NCBI RefSeq assembly: GCF_032917945.1
Contig: NZ_CP136624.1
Span: 1,116,001-1,180,000 of the forward strand
DNA length: 64,000 nt
Reading direction: 5' to 3'
From: Bradyrhizobium sp. sBnM-33
GTDB taxonomy: Bacteria; Pseudomonadota; Alphaproteobacteria; Rhizobiales; Xanthobacteraceae
Under the pieces are notes generated by a model that did no database searches, was not told the origin of the DNA, and saw only the letters and a program-made list of their open reading frames with translations. This document shows, in pieces, positions 1-10,911 of the stretch. Each line of letters opens with the position of its first letter. The first letter of the stretch is position 1. The position numbers were made by a program, and so were the translations under genes.

Positions 1-396
1 GCAGAGGAGGGCGGTGACAGCCGAAATCTGGCGCGGTTGGCATCAAGGCTGGCGCGGGCGAATGCCGCGATTGAGGTGTTGGCCGACGGCGCCGAGCGCT
101 ATCTCGCCGTGAGAGATCGTGATGATGCCGCACGCTTCGGGTTCGATGCCCAGGCGTTTGCCGCTCTGCCCGAGGAAATCCGGCTTCGGCTCCTCAAGCG
201 CGCCATTGACCGGGCCGGTCACGAAGGACCCGCGGAACTCGGCAAGGTCGAGGCGCTGCTGGCGGTACTGGACAACGCCATTGCGAACGGCCAAAAGCAA
301 TCAAGACTGAAACAGACGCTTGCCGGGGCCGCGATCAGCCTGACCGGAGGCCGAATTTATATCGATGCAGCGCCGCCGCGGGCTAGCCGGGCGTGA
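1..396 (+). CDS. tilS: tRNA(Ile)-lysidine synthetase, C-terminal part
   Basis: Open from the window edge in frame 1, giving the last 131 residues and ending in TGA. The stretch with RNLARLASRLARA and the following basic C-terminal region resemble the C-terminal domain of TilS, which makes lysidine at position 34 of tRNA-Ile(CAU). The ATP-binding N-terminal half lies outside the window, so catalytic residues cannot be checked. The call leans on position, because tilS directly precedes ftsH in many proteobacteria, here with a 265-base gap that may hold the ftsH promoter. Confidence 0.72.
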   Translation, partial: AEEGGDSRNLARLASRLARANAAIEVLADGAERYLAVRDRDDAARFGFDAQAFAALPEEIRLRLLKRAIDRAGHEGPAELGKVEALLAVLDNAIANGQKQSRLKQTLAGAAISLTGGRIYIDAAPPRASRA

Positions 397-661
397 CAGG
401 CGTTCCTATCTCCCAGTATCCGCAATATCGGGACGGAGAGCCTTAACCACCCCGGAAAAACCCTGGCCTTTTGCGCCATTTTTTGAACGGGAATCGCGTT
501 AAGATGCGTTAAATAGTCCCGTGTGGTTCCCTTGGCATTGACCCGGGCGCCACCTAGATTGGGTGTAGTGGACCGGGATTCTCGCCTCACTACCCAGGAA
601 TATTCTAGGGTTACTACCAAGGACATACGGCCGCGATCCGCGCGACCACGAAGGAAGATCA

Positions 662-2584
<1,923 letters not shown>

Positions 2585-2605
2585 GAGCGGGATTGCCTTC
2601 TGAAT

Positions 2606-2635
2606 AAAAACGCGGCGGCGACGCCGCGTTTTTTT
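2606..2635 (+). terminator. Rho-independent terminator of ftsH
   Basis: A 7-bp GC stem (CGCGGCG, loop GCGA, CGCCGCG) flanked by A and T runs lies 22 bases after the ftsH stop and is followed by seven T residues. It is the clearest intrinsic terminator in the window. Confidence 0.9.
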
Positions 2636-2678
2636 ATGCTTGTGATCGGGTCCTCTTGTCGCGAACAGACACTGGCCT

Positions 2679-2946
2679 AGAGCATGATGATTTTTGGTTA
2701 ATCGATTTGGCCGCAGACGCGCTTCACCTCTCCCGCTTGCAGGGGAGGTCGGCGCGAAGCGCCGGGTGGGAGCTCTCTCCACTCGGGCAGTGTCGCCCGC
2801 GGAGACCCCCCACCCATAGCCGATGCTTCGCATCGGCGTTCTTCCAAAGAACGGCGGCCATAGGCTGCCTATGCCTCCCCCGCAAGCGGGAGAGGGAGCG
2901 CAGCTTCTTCGTGGTCGCAATCAAACCCAATTTCTCTAGAGCATCT
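2679..2946. repeat. Long palindromic intergenic repeat, copy 1
   Basis: About 270 bases made of nested inverted repeats (CTCTCCCGCTTGC near one end, GCAAGCGGGAGAG near the other). A clear inverted copy, most of its length matching, lies at 36059-36283. No coding frame is convincing. It fills most of the 477-base gap after ftsH. Repeats of this kind are common between genes in Bradyrhizobium; I infer a dispersed element, not a gene. Confidence 0.8.
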
Positions 2947-3061
2947 AAGGGGCGCGGTCGGAACATCGCGTTTTGCGCCGCTGCCTTGCTGGTTCATGTG
3001 TTTCAACGACAAGAGCGGGGAGCACTTTGGCGATTGCACAACGGGATTGATTTTCGAACCG

Positions 3062-3262
3062 TCATAGCGCCGCGGCCGCCGCCCCGAGGTGTACGGCCAG
3101 AATGTGTTCCGGGGTCTCGGCTACTTCGACCTTTTGCCCCTCGCCGCCGACGAAGGCGAGCACGGTGCGCTCGCCTTCGCGCCACATGCTGCCGACCAGG
3201 GCAATGTTGATGTGGATGGATTGCCCCGTCTCAAATCGCGTGCATTCGATCCAGAAGCGCAT
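3062..3262 (-). CDS. Conserved small hypothetical protein (66 aa)
   Basis: A 66-residue protein beginning MRFWIECTRFETGQSIHINI and ending in an Ala run. A good ribosome site (AAGGAGAA) lies about five bases before the ATG at 3262, which argues against the longer frame that runs back into the neighbouring repeat. No signal peptide or membrane segment is seen and I do not recognise a named domain. It lies downstream of metE on the same strand, separated by a 183-base repeat-filled gap, so co-transcription is uncertain. Confidence 0.6.
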   Translation of the reverse strand: MRFWIECTRFETGQSIHINIALVGSMWREGERTVLAFVGGEGQKVEVAETPEHILAVHLGAAAAAL

Positions 3263-3287
3263 GACGTTCTCCTTGATGATGAGGCCG

Positions 3288-3418
3288 TAGGATGGGCAAA
3301 GCCACCGGGTCGCGCGAATGCGGGCCCGATGACAGGCTCCGCGTGCCCACCATTCACACCAACGATCTCGGATAGATGATGGGCACGGCGCAAGTGCGCC
3401 TTTGCCCACCCTACGCAG
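3288..3418. repeat. GTAGGATGGGCAAAG-type palindromic repeat, copy 1
   Basis: The element begins GTAGGATGGGCAAAG and ends CTTTGCCCACCCTACG, so its ends are inverted repeats, with GCGTGCCCACCA in the middle. A related copy lies at 40972-41094. It fills the gap between metE and the small gene after it. Confidence 0.75.
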
Positions 3419-3445
3419 CCGCAGCAAGATTAGAGGCTTCTCGCG

Positions 3446-5815
3446 TTACACGGATGCCCTCATTTCGTGGGCCGCCGCGACCATATTGACGAGCGCCGGC
3501 CGTACCTCCTCCCATTTGCGGGTCTTCAGTCCGCAATCCGGATTGATCCAGATCTGGGTATCGGATAGCCGCGTCCGGGCGAGTTTCAGCAGAGCCGTCA
3601 TCTCCTCGATATCAGGCACGCGCGGCGAATGGATGTCGTAAACGCCGGGGCCGATTTCGTTCGGGTAGCGGTAGTCCCTGAACGCATCGAGCAGCTCCAT
3701 CTTCGAACGCGAGGTCTCGATCGAGATCACGTCGGCGTCCATCGCGCCGATCGCGCCGATAATGTCGTTGAACTCCGAGTAGCACATGTGGGTGTGGATC
3801 TGCGTCTCGTCGCGCACGCCGGACGAACAGAGCCGGAAGGCGTCGACGGCCCAATCCAGATAGGCCTGCCATTCGGACTTGCGCAGCGGCAGGCCCTCCC
3901 GCAGCGCCGCCTCGTCGATCTGGATCATGCCGGCGCCGGCGGCTTCGAGATCGGCCACCTCGTCGCGGATCGCGAGCGCGATCTGCCGGCAGGCTTCGCT
4001 GCGCGGAATGTCGTCGCGGACGAACGACCAGTTCAGAATGGTGATGGGGCCGGTGAGCATCGCCTTCATCGGCTTTTTCGTTAGCGACTGGGCATATTGC
4101 CACCACTCGACCGTCATCGGCTTCGGCCGCGACACGTCGCCGAACAAGACCGGCGGACGCACGTAGCGCGATCCGTAGGATTGCACCCAGCCGTGTGTGG
4201 TGAAGGCGAAGCCTGCGAGCTGTTCGCCAAAATACTGCACCATGTCATTGCGCTCGAACTCGCCATGGACGAGCACGTCCAGCCCGATATTTTCCTGCCA
4301 GCGCACTGTGCGGGCCGTCTGGTTCTGCAGGTAGAGCTTATAGGCTTCGTCCGTCAGAGCTCCCCTGGCGTGAGCGGAGCGGGCGTTCCTGACATCGGCG
4401 GTTTGCGGGAACGAGCCGATGGTCGTGGTCGGGAACGCCGGCAGGTTGAAGCGCTCGCGCTGAACGGTGGCGCGTTCAGCGAAGACGCTGGAGCGGAAGC
4501 GCATCGGCTCATTGATGCCGGCAACACGTGCCGCCACCTTCGGGTCGTGAATGCGCGGCGACGCCTTGCGGGAGGCTGCCGCCTGGTCCGAAGCTTTCAG
4601 GCTGTCCGCGACTGCTCTGCGGCCATCGGCCAGCGCGGTTCCGAGCGTGGCCAGCTCCTCGAGCTTCTGCACCGAAAATGCCAGCCAGCTTTTTATTTCG
4701 GGATCGAGCCCGGTCTCAAGTGAGAGATCGATCGGGACATGCAGCAGCGAACAGGAGGGGGCGACCTGCACACGGTGCTTGCCGAGTTTGGCGATCACCG
4801 GCTCAAGCCGGTCGAGAAGCCGGCTCAAATTAGCGCGCCAGATGTTACGGCCGTCGATGATTCCGAGCGACAGCACGAGGTCGTCAGGAAAACCGGCGAG
4901 CTCGTCGATCTGCTCCGGCGCGCGCACCAGGTCGAGATGCAGGCCGGCGATGGGAAGGGATAGCGCAGTATCGCGGTTGGCGCCCAGCCCGCCAAAATAG
5001 GTCGCCAGCATGATCTTGAGCTGCGGCACCGCGCTCGTGATCTTCGCATAGGCATAATGCAGCGCCTGATGCGCGACGATATCGAGGTCGAGCACCAGAC
5101 ACGGCTCGTCGATCTGCACCCATTCCGCGCCCCGATCGGCGAGTTCGCGCAGGACCTCGATGTAAACCGGCACCAAGCGATCAAGCAGGGACAGCGGATT
5201 GAAACCGGCATCCTTGCTCTTGGCGAGTTTGAGAAACGTGACCGGCCCGACTAGCACAGGGCGGGTCTGATAACCCAGCGCCTTGGCTTCTTCGTATTCC
5301 TCGATCGGCTTGCGCGAGGCGAGGACAAATTTCTGATCCTTGGCCAGTTCGGGCACCATGTAGTGGTAGTTGGTGTCGAACCATTTTGTCATCTCGAGCG
5401 CCGGCACGCCGTGCGCGGCGTCGTGCCCGTGATTGATATGGCCGCAGCTCGCTTCATGTGCCTTGCCTTGTGCGCCGCGTGCCATCGCAAAGTAAGTCGC
5501 AAGGGAGACCGGCCCGCCGTTCCAGCGATAGATTTCCGGAATCGCACCGACCATGACGGATGTGTCGAGCACCTGGTCGTAGAACGAGAAATCGTTCGAC
5601 GGGATCACGTTGACGCCAAGCTTTTTCTGACGCGCCCAGTTGGCGGCGCGAAGCCCGATGCCGGTCTCGATCAGCGCCTTCTCGTCGGTTGCGCCGGACC
5701 AGAAACTCTCCAGCGCGAATTTCAGCTCGCGGCGCGGACCGATGCGCGGCGTGCCGAGGGAGGCAACGGGAAGTGAAGAAGTGGAGATGATGGAAGAAGA
5801 TGTAGAACCAGACAT
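3446..5815 (-). CDS. metE: Cobalamin-independent methionine synthase
   Basis: Transfers the methyl group of 5-methyltetrahydropteroyltri-glutamate to homocysteine without B12. The 789-residue protein keeps all four zinc ligands of the C-terminal barrel: His676, Cys678, Glu700 and Cys761, with exactly the spacing of E. coli H641/C643/E665/C726. The start at 5815 is chosen because an in-frame extension upstream runs into the riboswitch and the GGGG Shine-Dalgarno site sits just before this ATG. An unusual Cys/His-rich loop lies at residues 124-136. Expression should be repressed by cobalamin through the leader at 5936-6125. Confidence 0.97.
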   Translation of the reverse strand: MSGSTSSSIISTSSLPVASLGTPRIGPRRELKFALESFWSGATDEKALIETGIGLRAANWARQKKLGVNVIPSNDFSFYDQVLDTSVMVGAIPEIYRWNGGPVSLATYFAMARGAQGKAHEASCGHINHGHDAAHGVPALEMTKWFDTNYHYMVPELAKDQKFVLASRKPIEEYEEAKALGYQTRPVLVGPVTFLKLAKSKDAGFNPLSLLDRLVPVYIEVLRELADRGAEWVQIDEPCLVLDLDIVAHQALHYAYAKITSAVPQLKIMLATYFGGLGANRDTALSLPIAGLHLDLVRAPEQIDELAGFPDDLVLSLGIIDGRNIWRANLSRLLDRLEPVIAKLGKHRVQVAPSCSLLHVPIDLSLETGLDPEIKSWLAFSVQKLEELATLGTALADGRRAVADSLKASDQAAASRKASPRIHDPKVAARVAGINEPMRFRSSVFAERATVQRERFNLPAFPTTTIGSFPQTADVRNARSAHARGALTDEAYKLYLQNQTARTVRWQENIGLDVLVHGEFERNDMVQYFGEQLAGFAFTTHGWVQSYGSRYVRPPVLFGDVSRPKPMTVEWWQYAQSLTKKPMKAMLTGPITILNWSFVRDDIPRSEACRQIALAIRDEVADLEAAGAGMIQIDEAALREGLPLRKSEWQAYLDWAVDAFRLCSSGVRDETQIHTHMCYSEFNDIIGAIGAMDADVISIETSRSKMELLDAFRDYRYPNEIGPGVYDIHSPRVPDIEEMTALLKLARTRLSDTQIWINPDCGLKTRKWEEVRPALVNMVAAAHEMRASV

Positions 5816-5823
5816 TGGCTTAA

Positions 5824-5838
5824 CCCCAAAAGTTGGGG
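5824..5838 (-). promoter_or_regulatory. Hairpin covering the metE Shine-Dalgarno site
   Basis: On the minus strand CCCCAA pairs with TTGGGG across a 3-base loop, and the GGGG arm is the only purine-rich ribosome site ahead of the ATG at 5815. Pairing would block initiation. That it is the riboswitch output is inference. Confidence 0.5.
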
Positions 5839-5935
5839 GCAAAGGCCGAAGTGACACGTCTGGATTTTCGCGAACGGCAGAGCGCGCGCGGAAAATCGCA
5901 ACCGCACCACCGGGACACCCCGCCCGAGGACGTGT

Positions 5936-6125
5936 ATGTTGTCGAGGCAGGTCTCCTGGCTCGCGGGTCAATGCTGCTGTCCGGCCTTCCCGAAACCTCG
6001 TGAGGCTTCAGTGACTTCATTGGACAGCGGCTCGCCGCTTACAGTTGCGGGGGCAGCTCCGGCTTTGGCTTTTCGGCCGCACCGGCTTCCCTCTTAGCTT
6101 CGGAAGAACGTCTCCCGAAGAACCA
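5936..6125 (-). promoter_or_regulatory. Cobalamin riboswitch of metE
   Basis: On the minus strand the leader carries the conserved core in order: AAGAGGGAAGCCGGTG (6080-6096), the segment GCTGCCCCCGCAACTGTAA (6038-6056) and the B12 box GCGAGCCAGGAGACCTGCC (5946-5964). These are the diagnostic parts of the AdoCbl-type aptamer. The outer boundaries are approximate. It is followed by a shared downstream element at 5907-5933 and a hairpin covering the metE Shine-Dalgarno site, suggesting translational control. Confidence 0.95.
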
Positions 6126-6284
6126 CGACGGGTCCACTTATCGGCAACGCGGCAGGCGCGTCAACTCGGCGACATTCGCTGGTTCGTTGTAATCGTTGTT
6201 CACAGCCGCAGGTTCCCTCGCCGAAATTCTTGCACATCACCTGCTCTCCCCATTGACAGGCGGACGCGAATAACACGAGATATA

Positions 6285-6475
6285 GCCGTCACGGTCCGCC
6301 ATGACCCAACACATGGTGGCTAAGAGGGAAGCCGGTGTATCGCGAAAATCCGGCGCTGCCCCCGCAACTGTAAGCAGTGAGTTGTTTTCCGAATCTTACG
6401 TCACTGATGCGGCATCGCATTGGGAAGACACGGGGACAACGGCGACCTGCGAGCCAGGAGACCTGCCGCGACACC
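6285..6475 (+). promoter_or_regulatory. Cobalamin riboswitch of nrdAB
   Basis: The plus-strand leader holds AAGAGGGAAGCCGGTG (6322-6337), CGCTGCCCCCGCAACTGTAA (6354-6373) and the B12 box GCGAGCCAGGAGACCTGCC (6449-6467). All core segments match the cobalamin aptamer, and the last is identical to the copy ahead of metE. Outer limits are approximate. B12 binding should lower expression of this RNR, presumably because a B12-dependent class II RNR elsewhere takes over; that second enzyme is not in the window. Confidence 0.95.
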
Positions 6476-6574
6476 GAAAAAACGTCCACGGGCGGGGTGT
6501 CCCGGCGGCGCTTGCAGATTCATGCCGGGGTTTCTCGCCCGCGCATTTGAAGCAGCGTCCTCTCTGACATCCAG

Positions 6575-6593
6575 CCCCAATACCATCACGGGG
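6575..6593 (+). promoter_or_regulatory. CCCC/GGGG hairpin covering the nrdA Shine-Dalgarno site
   Basis: CCCC at 6575-6578 can pair with GGGG at 6590-6593, which lies seven bases before the ATG at 6601. It mirrors the hairpin ahead of metE. The stem is only 4 bp with an 11-base loop, so it is a candidate, not proven. Confidence 0.35.
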
Positions 6594-6600
6594 TCTCTTG

Positions 6601-9507
6601 ATGTCACTCTCTCTCGATCGCGGAGCCAGTGCCGCTCCATTCATCCGGTTGCGGCCCGAATCGCTTGCCGTCTCGGAAGCGCAGCCGCCGATGCAGGTGA
6701 TTCGTCGCAACGGCACGGTTTCGAAATTTGACGCCAGCAAAATTTCGGTCGCGATGACCAAGGCGTTTCTCGCGGTCGAGGGACATGGCGCGGCGGCCTC
6801 CCGCCGGGTGCATGAAATCGTCGAGCAACTGACCGCCGAGGTCGTCGGCGCGCTGTCGCGCCGGATGAGCGAGGGCCGCACCTTTCATATCGAGGACGTG
6901 CAGGACCAGGTCGAGCTCGCCTTGATGCGCAGCGAGCATCACAAGGTCGCGCGCGCCTATGTGCTCTATCGCGAGGAACGTACGCGCCAGCGTGCCGGAC
7001 AGGACGTGGCCATGGCCGCCCAGCCATCGGGGAAGCCCTCGTTACGTGTCACCCTGGCCAGTGGCGTGCAGGTCCCGCTCGATATCGCGCGGCTGACGCT
7101 GATCATCGAAGAAGCCTGCACTGGCCTTCAGGGCGTCGGCGCCACCGCGGTGCTCGCCGAGACGCAGCGCAATCTCTATGACGGCATCAGCGAGGACGAA
7201 CTGGCGCTGGCGTCGGTGATGGCCGCGCGCACGCTGGTGGAGCAGGAGCCGAACTACGCCTATGTCAGCGCGCGGCTCTTGCTCGACAAGCTGCGCACCG
7301 AGGTGCTGTCTTTCGTGCATGACACGCCGACCAGCGCGTCGCAGGCCGAGATGGCCGAGCGCTACGGCGAGTACTTTCCAGCCTACATCAAGGCCGGCAT
7401 CAAGGCCGAACTGCTCGATCCCGATCTGGCGCGCTTCGACCTGAAAAAGCTTGCCGCGGCATTGAAGCCGGAACGCGACCTGGCGTTCCAGTTTCTGGGT
7501 CTGCAGACGCTGTACGACCGCTATTTCCTGCATGTGCACGGCAATCGCATCGAGCTGCCGCAGGCGTTCTTCATGCGGGTCGCGATGGGGCTGGCGATCC
7601 GCGAGATCGACCGCGAGGCGCGCGCGATCGAGTTCTACGATTTGCTGTCGTCCTTCGACTTCATGGCCTCGACGCCGACGCTGTTCAATTCCGGCACGCT
7701 GCGGCCGCAATTGTCGTCCTGCTTTCTCACCACCATCGCCGACGACCTCGACGGCATCTTCAAGTCGGTCAAGGACAATGCGCTGCTCGCAAAATATTCC
7801 GGCGGGCTCGGTAACGACTGGACCCGCGTGCGTGGGCTCGGCGCGCATATCAAGGGCACCAATGGCGAAAGCCAGGGCGTGGTGCCCTTTCTAAAGGTGG
7901 TCAACGACACCGCGATCGCCGTCAACCAGGGCGGCAAACGCAAAGGCGCGGTCTGCGCCTATCTCGAAACCTGGCACATCGACATCGAGGAATTTTTGGA
8001 GCTGCGCAAGAACACCGGCGATGATCGCCGCCGCACCCATGACATGAACACCGCGAACTGGGTGCCCGACCTGTTCATGCAGCGCGTCGAGGCCGATGGC
8101 GAATGGACGCTGTTCTCGCCGGACGAGACGCCCGACCTGCACGATCTCTACGGCGAGGCTTTCGCCGAGCGTTACGCGGCTTACGAAGCCAAGGCGGCGC
8201 GGGGCGAGATCCGCGTGTTCAAGCAGATCCGTGCCACCGATCTCTGGCGCAGAATGCTGACCATGCTGTTCGAGACCGGGCATCCCTGGATCACGTTCAA
8301 GGATCCCTGCAATCTACGCTCGCCGCAGAGCCATGCTGGCGTGATTCATTCTTCAAACCTCTGCACCGAGATCACGCTCAATACGTCCGACGACGAGACT
8401 GCCGTCTGCAATCTCGGCTCGATCAACCTGCTTCACCACGTGCGGGAAGGCCGGCTGGACGAGGCGCGGCTGAAGCGCAGCGTGACCATTGCGATGCGGA
8501 TGCTCGACAATGTTATCGACATCAACTTCTACACCATTCCCGAAGCGCGGCGCTCGAACCTGCGACACCGTCCGGTCGGCCTCGGGCTGATGGGATTCCA
8601 GGATGCGCTGCAGGCGATGCGGATCGCGATGGCGTCCGACGCGGCGGTAACGTTCGCCGATACCAGCATGGAGATGATTTCCTATTACGCCATCTCGGCC
8701 TCCGTCGATCTGGCCGCCGAGCGCGGGCGCTATCCGTCGTTTGACGGCTCGCTGTGGAGCCGCGGCATTTTGCCGATCGATTCGATCGAACTGTTGGCGG
8801 CAGCCCGCGGCGGTCTGGCGATGGACCGCAGCATGACGCTCGACTGGAATACCTTGCGCGAGCGTGCCAAATTATCAGGCATGCGCAATTCGAACGTGAT
8901 GGCGATCGCGCCGACCGCGACGATTTCCAACATCTGCGGCGTCGCGCAGTCGATCGAGCCCGCCTACCAGAACCTCTATGTCAAATCCAACATGTCCGGC
9001 GACTTCACGGTGGTGAACGAATTTCTGGTCCGCGACCTCAAGTCGCGCGGGCTGTGGGACGAGGTGATGGTCAACGACCTCAAATATTTCGACGGCAGCT
9101 TGGGGGCTATCGATCGCATTCCCGATGACCTCAAGGCGCTCTATGCGACCGCCTTCGAGATCGACAGCGCCTGGCTGATCGAGGCGGCATCGCGGCGGCA
9201 GAAATGGATCGACCAGTCGCAGTCGCTCAACCTCTATATCGCCAACCCTAGCGGCAAGAAGCTCGATGCGCTCTATCGGCTGGCCTGGGCGCGCGGGCTG
9301 AAGACGACCTATTACCTGCGCTCGCGCAGCGCGACGCATGTCGAAAAGTCCACGCTCCGGGGGACCGACGGCAAGCTCAACAGCGTCGCGTCCGTGACGA
9401 TGATGGCTCCAGCCCCGATCATCGTTGCGCTGGCCGCCACCGCGCCGGATTTAACCGGTGCGGTGGCGTGCTCGATCGATAATCCCGAATGCGAAGCCTG
9501 CCAGTAA
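6601..9507 (+). CDS. nrdA: Class I ribonucleotide reductase, large (alpha) subunit
   Basis: Reduces ribonucleoside diphosphates to deoxy forms with NrdB. The 968 residues are about 200 longer than E. coli NrdA because of an N-terminal ATP-cone (about 31-128) followed by a second cone-like segment (about 148-235), an arrangement also known in Pseudomonas and Chlamydia NrdA. Active-site segments SSCFLTTI and NLCTEI are present, and the C-terminal redox pair is Cys964/Cys967 (CEACQ). I prefer ATG at 6601 over the TTG just before it because GGGG is at proper spacing. Gene order nrdA-nrdB with a 25-base gap and a B12 riboswitch leader. Confidence 0.96.
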   Translation: MSLSLDRGASAAPFIRLRPESLAVSEAQPPMQVIRRNGTVSKFDASKISVAMTKAFLAVEGHGAAASRRVHEIVEQLTAEVVGALSRRMSEGRTFHIEDVQDQVELALMRSEHHKVARAYVLYREERTRQRAGQDVAMAAQPSGKPSLRVTLASGVQVPLDIARLTLIIEEACTGLQGVGATAVLAETQRNLYDGISEDELALASVMAARTLVEQEPNYAYVSARLLLDKLRTEVLSFVHDTPTSASQAEMAERYGEYFPAYIKAGIKAELLDPDLARFDLKKLAAALKPERDLAFQFLGLQTLYDRYFLHVHGNRIELPQAFFMRVAMGLAIREIDREARAIEFYDLLSSFDFMASTPTLFNSGTLRPQLSSCFLTTIADDLDGIFKSVKDNALLAKYSGGLGNDWTRVRGLGAHIKGTNGESQGVVPFLKVVNDTAIAVNQGGKRKGAVCAYLETWHIDIEEFLELRKNTGDDRRRTHDMNTANWVPDLFMQRVEADGEWTLFSPDETPDLHDLYGEAFAERYAAYEAKAARGEIRVFKQIRATDLWRRMLTMLFETGHPWITFKDPCNLRSPQSHAGVIHSSNLCTEITLNTSDDETAVCNLGSINLLHHVREGRLDEARLKRSVTIAMRMLDNVIDINFYTIPEARRSNLRHRPVGLGLMGFQDALQAMRIAMASDAAVTFADTSMEMISYYAISASVDLAAERGRYPSFDGSLWSRGILPIDSIELLAAARGGLAMDRSMTLDWNTLRERAKLSGMRNSNVMAIAPTATISNICGVAQSIEPAYQNLYVKSNMSGDFTVVNEFLVRDLKSRGLWDEVMVNDLKYFDGSLGAIDRIPDDLKALYATAFEIDSAWLIEAASRRQKWIDQSQSLNLYIANPSGKKLDALYRLAWARGLKTTYYLRSRSATHVEKSTLRGTDGKLNSVASVTMMAPAPIIVALAATAPDLTGAVACSIDNPECEACQ

Positions 9508-9532
9508 GCAGCAAGAACAAAAGGAAACCACA

Positions 9533-10660
9533 ATGCTCGACTGGTCCGAACCATCCGCATCCCCGCATCAGACGCCGCCCGTCGTGGCGCAATCCGTCAC
9601 CCAGGCCGAACAAACCGGCCTCGGCACGATCGATCGCCACGGTGGACGGGTGTCTGTCGACGACAAGCGGATGATCAACTGCCGTGCCGACGTCAATCAG
9701 CTGCTGCCGCTGAAATACAAATGGGCCTGGGAGAAATATCTCGCCGGCTGCAACAATCATTGGATGCCGACCGAAGTTTCCATGCAGGCCGATATCGCGC
9801 TATGGAAATCGCGCGATGGGCTGACGGAAGACGAGCGCCGCGCCATCAAGCGCAATCTCGGCTTCTTCGCGGCTTCCGAAAGCCTGGTCGCCAATAACAT
9901 CGTGCTGGCGATCTACCGCCATCTGACCAATCCGGAGTGCCGGCAATACCTGCTGCGGCAGTCTTTCGAGGAGGCCGTGCACACCCACACCTTCCAATAC
10001 ATCGTCGAGAGTCTGGGGCTGGACGAAGGCGAGCTGTTCAACATGTATCGCGAGGTGCCGTCGATTACCGACAAGGCGGCCTGGGCGCTCAGGCATACCC
10101 AGCATCTCGACGATCCAGATTTCAGGACCGGGACGCCGGAAGCCGACCAGGCGTTCCTGCGCGATCTCGTTGCCTTCTACGTGATCTTCGAGGGCATGTG
10201 GTTCTATACGGGCTTTGCGCAGATCCTCTCGCTCGGCCGCCGCAACAAGATGGTCGGCATCGCCGAGCAGTACCAGTACATCCTGCGCGACGAATCCATT
10301 CACCTGAATTTCGGCATCGACGTCATCAACCAGATCAAGATCGAAAACCCGCATCTGTGGACGAGGGCGTTTCAGGACGAAGTCCGCGCCATGGTGCGCG
10401 AGGCGGCTGAACTGGAAGCGGCCTACGGGCGGGATACCATGCCGCGCGGTTTCCTCGGGCTGAATGCGGCGCTGTGCGAGAGCTACATGCACTTCATCGC
10501 CAACCGCCGGTGCGCGCAACTCGGGCTTCAGCGGGTGTTCGACGAGATTGAGAATCCGTTCCCCTGGATGTCGGAAGCGATGGACCTGAAAAAGGAGAAA
10601 AATTTCTTCGAGACGCGGGTGATCGAGTACCAGAACGGCGGTGCGCTGAGTTGGGAGTAG
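9533..10660 (+). CDS. nrdB: Ribonucleotide reductase small subunit, class Ic type (Phe at radical site)
   Basis: The 375-residue R2 protein has the six metal ligands Glu116, Glu147, His150, Glu220, Glu254 and His257, spaced exactly as E89/E120/H123/E193/E227/H230 of Chlamydia trachomatis R2. The radical-tyrosine position (His+4) is Phe154, matching Phe127 of that enzyme, which uses a Mn(IV)/Fe(III) centre instead of a tyrosyl radical. The segments [20 protein letters not shown] and [19 protein letters not shown] are also Chlamydia-like. RBS AAAGGA precedes the ATG. The Mn/Fe cofactor is inferred from sequence. Confidence 0.95.
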   Translation: MLDWSEPSASPHQTPPVVAQSVTQAEQTGLGTIDRHGGRVSVDDKRMINCRADVNQLLPLKYKWAWEKYLAGCNNHWMPTEVSMQADIALWKSRDGLTEDERRAIKRNLGFFAASESLVANNIVLAIYRHLTNPECRQYLLRQSFEEAVHTHTFQYIVESLGLDEGELFNMYREVPSITDKAAWALRHTQHLDDPDFRTGTPEADQAFLRDLVAFYVIFEGMWFYTGFAQILSLGRRNKMVGIAEQYQYILRDESIHLNFGIDVINQIKIENPHLWTRAFQDEVRAMVREAAELEAAYGRDTMPRGFLGLNAALCESYMHFIANRRCAQLGLQRVFDEIENPFPWMSEAMDLKKEKNFFETRVIEYQNGGALSWE

Positions 10661-10683
10661 GGGGAAGCCATACTCTCCCAACA

Positions 10684-10803
10684 CGTCGTCCCCGCGGACG
10701 CGGGGGACCCATACCGCGTGATTTCTCAATGAGGCACTTAGGTTGGCGCTCTTTGTAAATAACTAGCTCCGGTGGTTGTGGGTCCCTGGGTTCGAGGGAC
10801 GAC
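10684..10803. repeat. Palindromic intergenic repeat (CGTCGTCCCCGCGGACGCG type)
   Basis: The left end CGTCGTCCCCGCGGACGCGG and the right end GGGTCCCTGG...GAGGGACGACC are imperfect inverted repeats around a low-complexity centre. No reading frame or tRNA fold is evident. It occupies most of the gap between nrdB and the next gene. Confidence 0.6.
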
Positions 10804-10911
10804 CGGAAAAACCGCCGCTTGCGCCCGAAAACTTAAGATTTCCTCAAATCAGTCCGGCCTATTGCTTGAAGGCGTGCGTCTTCGGACAGGCGCGCCAGGC
10901 AAGGACCGCGC

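Noticed and set aside
5816..5971. In-frame 52-codon extension of metE
   Set aside because: It is riboswitch sequence (B12 box and downstream element), not coding; the ribosome site sits at the shorter start.
10684..10803. Possible tRNA-like element (GGTTCGAGG)
   Set aside because: The TpsiC-like piece is part of a palindromic repeat; no acceptor or anticodon arm can be formed.
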